From Xenorhabdus ehlersii (lineage in GTDB: Bacteria; Pseudomonadota; Gammaproteobacteria; Enterobacterales; Enterobacteriaceae), in contig NZ_RAQI01000001.1 in assembly GCF_003610465.1 (NCBI RefSeq), forward strand, positions 1,178,001 through 1,242,000: 64,000 bases of DNA, read 5' to 3'. How positions within the stretch are numbered: the stretch's first letter is position 1; every line of letters starts with the position of its first letter. Positions 46,354-55,300 of this stretch are shown piece after piece. The notes under the pieces are model-generated. The model searched no databases, was not told the DNA's origin, and worked only from the letters and a program-made list of their open reading frames with translations. The position numbers were made by a program, and so were the translations under genes.

Positions 46354-47892
46354 CTATCGGTTTTTCGTGAATGAATGAGGTATTGCTCTCCATAAGCACC
46401 AATAATTGATACTCCATATGATTGTCGGTATTAAGGCTATAATGAAAGCAAATAGTAAGCTTTGTAATCCGCTGTTGATCAGGTAAACCACAGGCGTATA
46501 TAAGAGGCTTGAAAAGTATATTCCTAATGTTGTGATAATGAGCGCGAGATAAAATCGATTAAATTTAAATAGAATAATGTGTGAAATTAATAAAAATAGG
46601 CACGGGATGGTAATTAAATAAGACAGGGCGGGTATTTTTATGGAAATTATTGCACAGAGTAATCCAATAAAAATAAAGGGGATCTGTCTGTAAGATTTTT
46701 TTACATTACGATTCATCTGATGGTGAAAAAGATGTTTTCCCCAGAATAAACAAAGAATTAAAATGCTGATACCAAGGACAGCGGTGATATCGGAGGGAAT
46801 TATAACTAACCCGTATATGGGCAACGGAAAGTAAACTGCATCTTTATTATGTCCCAGTAGTTCCATATCTTGCTGTACGATAAAATAATAACCCACTTTT
46901 CTCACGGTATTCTGGTATTGAAATAAGGTTTCAGGGGAAAGATTTTCTAGCGTATCGCTCATTCTGTGATAATGTTCGAAGCCTTGTACGACTGCAAAAT
47001 TCAGTCCGGCTATCCCTTTTTCTTTAAATACCGTGTAATCAGTATCGTTCTGTAAAATATCATATATCAAAGGGGTAAATGAGAATGCAGTGACGTTGCT
47101 TAAATTCTTATTTAATGCCGTCATCAGAGCATAAGGTTGAGCAGAGGTTTCAAATAATACAGGAATACCATGATTTCCCCTTGCTTCAAAATTCAAAACA
47201 AGGCTAATCGATTGTAACTCTTCATCGGTCAATTGGTTGGCAAAATAATTTGCGCCTAATAAACCTAACTCTTCACCATCGGTTAGTAAGAAGATAACAT
47301 TATTTTTTATCGTCGTTACTTGGGTCAGATCCCGCATTAGCTGCAACATGGAGGCAACAGCCATGCCATCATCCCCTGCTCCAGGAGAGGTGCCCACACT
47401 GTCATAATGCGCGACAATCAATATCGTGTTTTTAGCGGCAGGAGAAGTTCGTTTAGCAATGATGTTGGTGCCGTAAGCGGAGTTTCCCTGTTTTAGCCCT
47501 GAGCGGATGCGCACTTCTTCTTCAAAAGTTTTGGCACCGACTCGTGCTAGTTCTGCATCAAATGCGCGGCGTTGGTATTCATCAAGTTGTGAGTAGATTT
47601 TTTCCTGACGAGCAACAAGTTCATCGATAGTGAACAGGAACGGTTGTTCGATAACATGGTATCCCATTGCTTGAATTTCTGTGAGTAAATAGCGGCGGAT
47701 CTGTTCTTGCTGTGTGGATACTGTAGGATGTGGTTTGGCTGCAATGATACTGAGCGCTTTTTGTACGTTTAAATATCCTGTTTCTTTAGTTGGTAAGGTG
47801 GTCATCGTTGTCGGTTGTACCATGCTGACACCTTGATATACAGATAAACCAAGAACAACGACTAAAATCAGGCTCAAAATGATACGAGTCAT
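46354..47892 (-). CDS. Membrane-anchored M28 family zinc peptidase
   Basis: A 512-residue protein. An N-terminal membrane anchor (IILSLILVVVLGLSVYQG) places the following M28 domain outside the cytoplasm. Zinc ligands and catalytic residues are visible in IVAHYDSVGTSPGAGDDGMAVASML (His, bridging Asp), LTDGEELGLLGANYFA (catalytic Glu and Glu ligand), LNFEARGNHG and GFEHYHRMSDT (last His). The C-terminal third has several membrane segments. It follows the NRPS block on the same strand. Saframycin and safracin pathways use a membrane-bound peptidase to remove a cryptic N-terminal acyl chain; this could be that enzyme, but general aminopeptidase roles are possible. There are 82 bases between it and the next gene. 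Confidence 0.8.
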   Translation of the reverse strand: MTRIILSLILVVVLGLSVYQGVSMVQPTTMTTLPTKETGYLNVQKALSIIAAKPHPTVSTQQEQIRRYLLTEIQAMGYHVIEQPFLFTIDELVARQEKIYSQLDEYQRRAFDAELARVGAKTFEEEVRIRSGLKQGNSAYGTNIIAKRTSPAAKNTILIVAHYDSVGTSPGAGDDGMAVASMLQLMRDLTQVTTIKNNVIFLLTDGEELGLLGANYFANQLTDEELQSISLVLNFEARGNHGIPVLFETSAQPYALMTALNKNLSNVTAFSFTPLIYDILQNDTDYTVFKEKGIAGLNFAVVQGFEHYHRMSDTLENLSPETLFQYQNTVRKVGYYFIVQQDMELLGHNKDAVYFPLPIYGLVIIPSDITAVLGISILILCLFWGKHLFHHQMNRNVKKSYRQIPFIFIGLLCAIISIKIPALSYLITIPCLFLLISHIILFKFNRFYLALIITTLGIYFSSLLYTPVVYLINSGLQSLLFAFIIALIPTIIWSINYWCLWRAIPHSFTKNR

Positions 47893-47974
47893 GTTGTTTC
47901 CCCAGTGTTGTCAATAGGCTGCGTGATAACAGTTTCTTGGCAAGAACAAGTACTGTCACACGCAGTGCTAATAC

Positions 47975-48514
47975 TTAGCTCATTTTTACGTCCATTAAGG
48001 TTTCGATAGCACCACTTTGTAATAATCGCTGCATCTTAGGAACCACTTTAGTCTTTTGGTCAATTGGCAGAACATTAACGCCAGAACCCAGAAATACGGG
48101 AATGGTTGTAATGAACAATTGTTGCAATTCACCTGCATTAGCAAAATATGCAGCTGTTTTTCCTCCTCCCACGACCCAGACATTTTTGTCTTTTGCTGCC
48201 AGTCTTGCCTTGGAAGCGATGGACTTAGGGGATTCTTGGGTGACTACCGCGTTGATCCCTACAGGAATGGATAGTTTTCTTGAAGAAAGAATAAATGACG
48301 GAATATCTTTATAGGGCCAGTCATCCGCTGAGTTTTTCATGATCCATTCATAAGTTTCAGCACCCATAATGGCCGCGCCAATTCCACGGTAAAAATCATC
48401 ATACGGGGTGGCATCATCGCCAAGTGTGAATTCATAGAGCCAATCCAACTCGTGGTTTTCCGTTGCGATATAACCATCCATTGTTGCAGCGACAAAATAA
48501 ATGAGCTTTGACAT
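47975..48514 (-). CDS. Dihydrofolate-reductase-like (RibD C-terminal) family protein
   Basis: A 179-residue protein of the YyaP/YwjB-like RibD-C family with a DHFR fold: KLIYFVAATMDGYIATENHELDWLYEF, GAAIMGAETYEWIM, PSFILSSRKLSIP and VWVVGGGKTAAYFANAGELQQLFITTIPVFLGSG. The actual substrate is unknown. It is likely an NADPH-dependent reductase. It stands between the methyltransferase and the M28 peptidase, on the same strand as the NRPS genes, 257 bases after the methyltransferase stop. That is where sacH sits in Pseudomonas, but I cannot show equivalence. The second ATG (48514) has the better GAGG spacing. Confidence 0.8.
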   Translation of the reverse strand: MSKLIYFVAATMDGYIATENHELDWLYEFTLGDDATPYDDFYRGIGAAIMGAETYEWIMKNSADDWPYKDIPSFILSSRKLSIPVGINAVVTQESPKSIASKARLAAKDKNVWVVGGGKTAAYFANAGELQQLFITTIPVFLGSGVNVLPIDQKTKVVPKMQRLLQSGAIETLMDVKMS

Positions 48515-48774
48515 CATTTTTCCTCATAGTTACACATTACAATTAAAACTTTGGCTAATTAACCCTGTTTGACAAGTAAAAAGTTTCATTAATTAATTTC
48601 AGCCAATTTAATAACATTATTAAATTAGTTTTATAAAGCCTATTCCCTTAGGCTCTAAATTATCAGGTCGATTAGGCCGTGTTCTTTATAATCTATAAAG
48701 TAAGATGTGTCATTGTATATTCGCATTATGGTGTTACTGGTTTATTAGTGTTACGAGTTTATTGGCGCCATGCG

Positions 48775-49806
48775 TCACTTGGGTGTGGCATATATAATGC
48801 CGTTGCCACTGGGTAATTGGGTGATCTCTTTAACGGTAAAATTAGCTTGTCCGAGTAATTCTCTAAATTCTTTTTCCGTGCGTTCCTTACCGCCAGAAAT
48901 ACCAAAAAGAGACAGCATATATAAGTCCATCATGGCAGCAGTTTTATTTGCATTTGTGTCTTCTATGTCTGAGGCTAATAAATCGATAATGATGAGTATG
49001 GCCTTTTTAGGCATATTTCGATGGCACGTTGATAATATTTTTCTGCAATTGTCATCGCTCCAATCATGGAGTACATGTGACAGCAGGTAAATACTGGCAT
49101 TTTCAGGCAATGCTTTGAAAAAATCACCTGCGATGATTTGGAATAACCCCGTTTTTCCTTGTTCAGCCAATTTCTTCCGAGCTATCTCTGTAGCGACAGG
49201 TAAATCAAGGAGAATCCCCTGATTGTTCGGCCATTTTTCTAATATTCGCGTGAGTAGATAGCCTGATCCTCCCCCAATATCTAAAATGGTTTCTGATTCA
49301 CCAATGACAAGATGATCTAATAATTCAGGGACTTCCAATTCTAATCCCATATCCTGTGAACGGTCGAAAATAGCTCTTTTTTCTGGATTGGCTTCAAGAT
49401 ATTTGAACAGGGTAGCGTGATAGAACTCTTCAAAGCTGGATTTTCCACTACGGATAGTCTCTGTTATACCACGCCAGGCCTGCCCTATTTCTCCGTTGAT
49501 CAGCAATGCAGTTGGCTGTGCAGAGGCGACTGCTTGTCTTGTTAGGCTCTTACCTAATAAGGTTAAAGCAAATTCTCCATCCGTGTTGGTGACGAGACCA
49601 AATTGGGTCAGCGCCCGAAGTAGTCTCGCCAGAGCGGCCGGATTGGTTTGAGTTTGGTTTGCTAATTGTTCAATTGAGCTGTTAGACGTGTCAATTAAAT
49701 CGGGCAAATTGAGGACACAGAAAGTCTGTATAGCTTGGGATATCAATTGACTGTATAAGATCTGTCTAATTTGTTGAGGTGTGTTGTTGTCACTTTGCGT
49801 GTCCAT
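48775..49806 (-). CDS. SAM-dependent O-methyltransferase, SacG/SfmM3-like
   Basis: A 343-residue class I methyltransferase of the plant-type O-methyltransferase group: an N-terminal dimerisation helix-turn-helix domain (TNPAALARLLRALTQFGLVTNTDGEFALTLLGKSL), then the SAM motif ETILDIGGGSGYLLTRILEKWPNNQGILLDLP, LLSHVLHDWSDDNCRKILSTCHRNMPKKAILIIIDLL. The HDW catalytic His is present. In the safracin/saframycin pathways such an enzyme O-methylates the catechol of the modified tyrosine. An AAGGAAA Shine-Dalgarno sequence precedes the ATG. Last clear core gene of the cluster. Confidence 0.85.
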   Translation of the reverse strand: MDTQSDNNTPQQIRQILYSQLISQAIQTFCVLNLPDLIDTSNSSIEQLANQTQTNPAALARLLRALTQFGLVTNTDGEFALTLLGKSLTRQAVASAQPTALLINGEIGQAWRGITETIRSGKSSFEEFYHATLFKYLEANPEKRAIFDRSQDMGLELEVPELLDHLVIGESETILDIGGGSGYLLTRILEKWPNNQGILLDLPVATEIARKKLAEQGKTGLFQIIAGDFFKALPENASIYLLSHVLHDWSDDNCRKILSTCHRNMPKKAILIIIDLLASDIEDTNANKTAAMMDLYMLSLFGISGGKERTEKEFRELLGQANFTVKEITQLPSGNGIIYATPK

Positions 49807-49934
49807 TGTTGTTTCCTTTCATTGAGCATGTTGTTAAATGGGTATCGTGTTGAATGTGTGGCAAAAAGTCATCCGGCTTTAAGAGGCTGGATGACTTAAT
49901 GTGATTTATACCCTCAGTCTTTTATAGGTAATAA

Positions 49935-51002
49935 TTATTTATGGGCAATGATGATGCCATGTGGCGTCCAGCCTGGAATGCGGATGCGTTGTGGATCTTT
50001 GAATCCGGCTTCATTCAGGCAGTGTTCATATTGTTCCCAAGAATAAATCATCCCTCCTTCAGCGGGCAGACAGGCGAAGTAAACGCTGTCTAGCGCAGCA
50101 ACAACAGGGCCATCTCCTTCATCGTTTGACATTGAGTTGAAAATCACAACCCGTCCCCCTTTTGGCAGGGCATCATAGGCTTTGCGCAACATGCGTATGT
50201 TTTCTTCCAGTGTCCAAATAACCAGTTGATGGGCGAAAAGGATGCAATCGTAGCCTGTTGGGAAAGGATCATGCAGGATATCCAACGCCTTGGCTTCAAC
50301 TCTGTCTCCAAGCCCTGCTGCTGCAATTTTGGATTTGGGAACTGCCAACGCTGATTCTATATCGAGCAAGGTCACATGCAGGTGAGGATTGGCCTGTGCC
50401 AGGGCAAGAGCATTGACTGCATCGCCACCACCTGCGTCCAGCAGACGATGTGTGTTGGACAGGTCAAGGTGTTTAATCAAATCTTTGTTGGCAAGTTCAG
50501 ACCAAGAACGCATATATTTATAGAAAACTTTTTCAAGTTCAGGATGTTGGTGCATACGGTGGTAAAGGTCACGACCTGTGCCTGGAAAACGCCGTAAACC
50601 GACATTGTTATTTGCCCGCAGAGATTCGGTAAAGTCGAGCTGGCTCTCATAGACAATATACTGCTCAAATGCCACAGTATCTTTAAAGCGTTGCCAATCA
50701 GCCGTGCTCATGAGTTCTTCCAGGACCTCAGCATTTCTGTAAATTCCGTTGTCTTTTGTCAACATACCCAATGAGGTGACACCTAATAGCAAGATATCTG
50801 TTGCTCGCTCTTCCAAACCCAACGCTGTTCTGATTTTTTCCTTCGTAGGTTCATGAAGGTCTGTGATCGTTTCAAACAAATTAAGCTCACAAGCTGCTCT
50901 AAGATATTGGAATGCCGCATGACTAAATAGGAGATAACTGAGTCCCGCCATATCAAGTTGAGCAGGCTTTGTATAGTCAACTGAGCGATGGGTAGATGTC
51001 AT
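49935..51002 (-). CDS. SAM-dependent methyltransferase, SacF/SfmM2-like
   Basis: A 355-residue class I methyltransferase with the same two-domain layout as the neighbouring O-methyltransferase: a winged-helix start (EKIRTALGLEERATDILLLGVTSLGMLTKDNGIYRNAEVLEELM), then HRLLDAGGGDAVNALALAQANPHLHVTLLDIES and FAHQLVIWTLEENIRMLRKAYDALPKGGRVVIFNSM. The general-base His-Asp of O-methyltransferases is replaced by VIWT, so an alternative chemistry such as tyrosine C-methylation, as assigned to SfmM2/SacF, fits better. AAGGAA precedes the ATG. Confidence 0.82.
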   Translation of the reverse strand: MTSTHRSVDYTKPAQLDMAGLSYLLFSHAAFQYLRAACELNLFETITDLHEPTKEKIRTALGLEERATDILLLGVTSLGMLTKDNGIYRNAEVLEELMSTADWQRFKDTVAFEQYIVYESQLDFTESLRANNNVGLRRFPGTGRDLYHRMHQHPELEKVFYKYMRSWSELANKDLIKHLDLSNTHRLLDAGGGDAVNALALAQANPHLHVTLLDIESALAVPKSKIAAAGLGDRVEAKALDILHDPFPTGYDCILFAHQLVIWTLEENIRMLRKAYDALPKGGRVVIFNSMSNDEGDGPVVAALDSVYFACLPAEGGMIYSWEQYEHCLNEAGFKDPQRIRIPGWTPHGIIIAHK

Positions 51003-51081
51003 ATCTTAATTCCTTAATAATAATATTGTTATAGGTTAATGGTTGGGTCGGCATATAACGTTTTTACTACTGTTTTTACTA

Positions 51082-51282
51082 TTACTGTGTCGAGCCATAA
51101 GCCGTAGGCTCTGTCCATACGAGGTCGATGTATTTCAGACAGTCACTACGTGATCCTTCAAACCCTTCTTTAGACCATCCAGACGGGAGTTCCCGCCCAC
51201 TTGGCCAGATTGAATATTGTTTGTTGGCGTTAGTAACGACAAGGCACAACACGGAGTCATTTTCACCAAGAAAAGTTGCCAT
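51082..51282 (-). CDS. MbtH-like NRPS accessory protein
   Basis: A 66-residue MbtH-family protein that binds and activates adenylation domains. The family signature is intact: NKQYSIWPSGRELPSGW, EGSRSDCLKYIDLVWTEP (invariant Trp residues and the S-x-S-E/D region). The start is placed at the ATG at 51282 with AAGGAG 6 bases upstream; 16 more codons are open upstream and overlap the preceding gene. Equivalent to SacE of the safracin cluster by position. Confidence 0.93.
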   Translation of the reverse strand: MATFLGENDSVLCLVVTNANKQYSIWPSGRELPSGWSKEGFEGSRSDCLKYIDLVWTEPTAYGSTQ

Positions 51283-51313
51283 ATTGGTCTCCTTAATAAA
51301 TGGCATGCTGGGA

Positions 51314-52372
51314 TTATTTTTTGTGTTCATCTGGGGTCAGGGAGCTTGTATCCAGGGATCTCATCCGAGTTTTTTTAAGCCCTTCCAGAATTTGGCCGGC
51401 AGGGGTAGCCGCTTTTTTTCTGGCGAGTAGGCTACTGCTGCTTTCCCCCACAAATTTTTCGCAAACGCTACGATGAGCGGTGTAAACTTCAGTCAGCACC
51501 GAGCGCATGCGCTCAACAGTTTTGGGATGTGTTTGTTCAATAAAACTCCAGATTGGTGTCGACTGGCGCATCAGGCGAACCAATACTTCGTGATCACGCC
51601 AATTAATGCCGCTCATTTTGGGAGGTGCTATGGGCGGCATTAATGTCGGCCGGATTTCGCTTAGATATTGTTCTTGATTGAGATCGGTAGCGAACTCAAG
51701 CGTGATCCGAGAGATATCCATCAATTGAATAATTCGGTTGGCTTGTGCATGAGCAAGTTCTATATCGTTATTCTGGGCGGCCCTTGTCATCAGGTTGAGG
51801 GACAGGCTCATTCCCTGGCAGAGCACCATAAACAGCAGGTGTCCTCTTACCCAGCGTCTAAAGGGCATGTTTGGATCTTCTTGCCGAGCAGGGAGGGCCA
51901 ATGAATAGTTCCTGGTTTGCGGCATACTGCGTGGCTCGATAATCGTATGCAAAATAGCATCGACGGTAGAGATGACCTGATTCCACTCGTCTTGGCTCAA
52001 GTTGGTGCCCCAACGCTCGACTAATTCACAGACCTGCACGGTGGCTTCCAGTGTAGCTTTGATTAATAGAGCGGTGCTTTCTCCCCGATGCCTCTCAATC
52101 CAGAACGCTTTATCATTATCTCTGTTTTCCTGACTTTCTCGGGGATCATCCACTACGACGCCATCGGAAACCTGAGGGAGTTGTTGGTGAATTTTGTTTA
52201 ATGTGCTTATGAACGTCGTCAAGCTCCGATAAGCCTGTGCTGCTTCAATTTGTGTTATAACTTGACTTGCCAGCATTTTTGCTGACTGCAAACCTTGTTC
52301 GTCCACGGGTAAGTCTTCAGGTATGCCCAGAATGAAAGGATTGCTTGATATCGGGAAAGATGACTGACTCAT
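51314..52372 (-). CDS. SfmD/SacD-type heme peroxygenase (3-methyltyrosine hydroxylase)
   Basis: A 352-residue, mostly helical protein. It has the hallmark H-X38-H-XXX-C heme attachment motif of SfmD exactly: His261, then 38 residues, then His300-Arg-Ser-Val-Cys304. SfmD binds a c-type-like heme through one thioether and hydroxylates 3-methyl-L-tyrosine with H2O2 to give 3-hydroxy-5-methyltyrosine, the building block of saframycin and safracin. It also resembles tryptophan-dioxygenase-type helical proteins in composition (HRGESTALLIKATLEATVQVCELVERWG). It starts one base after the stop of the NRPS gene, so it is coupled to it. Confidence 0.88.
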   Translation of the reverse strand: MSQSSFPISSNPFILGIPEDLPVDEQGLQSAKMLASQVITQIEAAQAYRSLTTFISTLNKIHQQLPQVSDGVVVDDPRESQENRDNDKAFWIERHRGESTALLIKATLEATVQVCELVERWGTNLSQDEWNQVISTVDAILHTIIEPRSMPQTRNYSLALPARQEDPNMPFRRWVRGHLLFMVLCQGMSLSLNLMTRAAQNNDIELAHAQANRIIQLMDISRITLEFATDLNQEQYLSEIRPTLMPPIAPPKMSGINWRDHEVLVRLMRQSTPIWSFIEQTHPKTVERMRSVLTEVYTAHRSVCEKFVGESSSSLLARKKAATPAGQILEGLKKTRMRSLDTSSLTPDEHKK

Positions 52373-52373
52373 G

Positions 52374-55300
52374 TTATTTCTGTTCCTGTGTCTGGTGTTG
52401 TAGAGTTTCTGGTGCTATCAGGAAATCGGTCTCAATCAGATAATTCAGGATCTTGTGGGCATATCCTTTCATGGTAATTGGACGGGGGATGTCTGAGGAT
52501 GCCAGTAACTCAAACGTCTGCTGTCCTTCTAATTCTGGGTTCACTTCATGCCTATAAGCCGGATCAAGTGCCCGATGTGGTTTGGGATCGGCATCTTTGA
52601 TCAGGGGGATCAATGGGTAAAGGTGATGACCGGGTGGAACGGCTAAAGCGCGTTTTCTACCTTCCTCAAAAGGCACTATCTTGAATTTATAGCCGAAGTC
52701 CTGGATCCAATCGCAGAATTGGCGAATGGAGACGGGGTCTGGGTTAAAGAGATGGAAGAATTTACCCCGACTCTGTGGTTGCTGTGAAATATGCACAATG
52801 GCGGCAGCAACATAATCTACCGGTACGATATCAAAAATACGTGGATAATCCGGCACGATGCCCATTGGCAAAAAGCCGCGTAGTGCAACCAATAAATAGT
52901 CGATACTCTGAGATGCACCTGTTTCTGTATGTCCCAGAATCAATCCAGGACGGAAAATACTTACGGGAATACCTCGCTGGCGAGCGAGATTGGCGACCCC
53001 TTCGGCTACCCACTTACTGCCCGTATAGCCAGCCGGAACGCCAACGGCGGACTTCAATGGGTTGTCATTTTCCAGGAATGGTCGTGGCATGTGTGTCGCC
53101 AGCAGAGTATCCACAGTAGAAACGTAGTGGACGTTTTTTAATCTGGCTGTACAGGCGAGTTCGAAGACTGTTTGAGTACCACCTACGTTGGTGGCTTTTA
53201 GTGCACTGTAGGGATAAACAAAGTTGACCAAAGCACCATTGTGGTAGATCACATCTACATGGTTGGCTAGTGATTGCCATTGATTATCGGATAGGCCGAA
53301 GTGGGGAAGCGCCAGATCACCGACCCAAAAATCGACCCGCTGCAGTTCGGTTTCAATTTCAATGCGATATTTTTTCAGGCCTTCAATAACCCGTTCTTTG
53401 GCATGTTCACTGTCTTTAGCACGACACAGGCAGATTATTTTGCTGGATGTCCGTTTCAGGAGTTGTTCGATCAGATATAACCCCAAATAACCTGTTGCTC
53501 CGGTAAGGAAGACTAATTCAGGCTGATACCAATTGGCATGTGGCAGTCCCAGAGATTGTATGTTGTCATCCAGCCAGATATCGCCTTCCAGGGTTTGTGC
53601 ATGCTGACGGGCAAGGAGGGAAGACAAACCTTCGCGCCGATAAATTTCTATGGCTTCTGCCACCGCAGCGGGCGTAGGAACCCGGAAAAATTCATGTAAT
53701 GGGATCTGAACTTGGTGCAGTGTGGCCAGTTTACCCGCCAATCGGGTTAAGAGAATGGATGTACCACCTTGAACAAAGAAATCGGTATCAGGTGTGACTT
53801 CTGACAAGCCTAGTACCTGAGCAAAATCTTGCATGACGGATTCTTCCAGTTTTGACAGGGGATCACGTCCCTTGAGTGTGGTAGTCTCCGTTTTAGTTGG
53901 TGTTGCCAATTCAGCTAGTTTTAACAGATCCACTTTTCCGGTGGTGGTTTTGGGTAACTTATCCATCAGCAGGAATTGTGCTGGTACTAAATAAGTCGGT
54001 AAATGTTGGAATAATTGCGAGAGGATCTTGTTAGCATCCCATTCTGTTTTTTGGTCTGTTGCTGCAATCAGTCTTGCTTGTTCTGTTCCTGCATCAATCG
54101 CAAAAACGATCACTTCACTGATATCCAAAACCTGACGTATTACATGGGCAACTTCGTTAAGTTCAATGCGATGCCCGCGGATTTTTACTTGATGATCACG
54201 CCGTCCCAGATAACTGATCGCGCCATTAGACAAACGACGCCCTATATCTCCAGTGGCATATAGACGCCCTGTACCGAAAGGATTGGGCAGGAAACGCAGG
54301 GCGGTTTCCATCGGTTTACTCCGATAACCGCGAGCCAGACTTTTGCCGGTAATCATGATCTCGCCAGGAACACCACAGGGGACGAGATTAAGATCAGGAT
54401 CAACGACAAAGGCATCAACATTGTTCAGGGGATAACCGATGGGAATAGGGTCGTAAATATCATTCGGAACAGCATAAGCCAGTGCATCAATAGTTGTTTC
54501 TGTTGGCCCATACAGGTTAATGACCTTGGCCTGCCAAACGGTGTGGAACCTCTGTACCAAATCTGAATTCAGTGCTTCACCGCCGCTGAGTACAAGCCGG
54601 ATGGAATGACAACTTTCTGCCTGGGGATGATCGACCAAGGCTCCTAGCAAGCTGGGTACACCTCCCAATATACTGATTTGATGTTGTTTAATCAGGTTGA
54701 TCAGGATGTTTGAATCTTCCATTGCTGCCGTATCTGCCAGCACAATGGTGGCGCTGCTGGTGAGAGGCCAGAATAGTGCCCAGATACTGGGATCAAAACT
54801 GAATGAATGATTATGTAGGACGTTATCTTGCGGATGCAGAGGCCAAGTTTGTTGACGCCATATTAAGTTATTGACCACTTGCTGATGTTCAACGAGTACC
54901 CCTTTGGGTTGTCCGGTGCTGCCAGAGGTGTAAATAATGTAAGCGGCATCTTTGTCTGACAAGTTTTCAGGGGCTTGCCAGCTAATTGAAGTATCAAGGT
55001 CTTCCATGCAAAGTATAGGCACTTTGGGCCAGTCACTGGTGATCTGCCCTTGTGAAGTGACGACCAATGAGCTACCGCTGTTTTCCAATAAAAAGCGGAT
55101 TCGGTCACTGGGCAGGCGTGGATCAAGGGGCAGGAATGCGTGACCTGAACGTAATATACCTAATACTGTAGTAACGAAATCAACCGTTCTGGGCAGGCAT
55201 ACGGCAATAATTAGTTTTGATTGTGCAACGTGTGATTGAATATTCGCAGCCACAGATTCAGAGCGATTCCATAATTCTGCATAACTCAACTGTTGAGTAT

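Noticed and set aside
46235..46417. 60-codon minus-strand frame overlapping the peptidase end
   Set aside because: Overlaps the peptidase gene and has no start signal; the opposite strand is the more protein-like one here.
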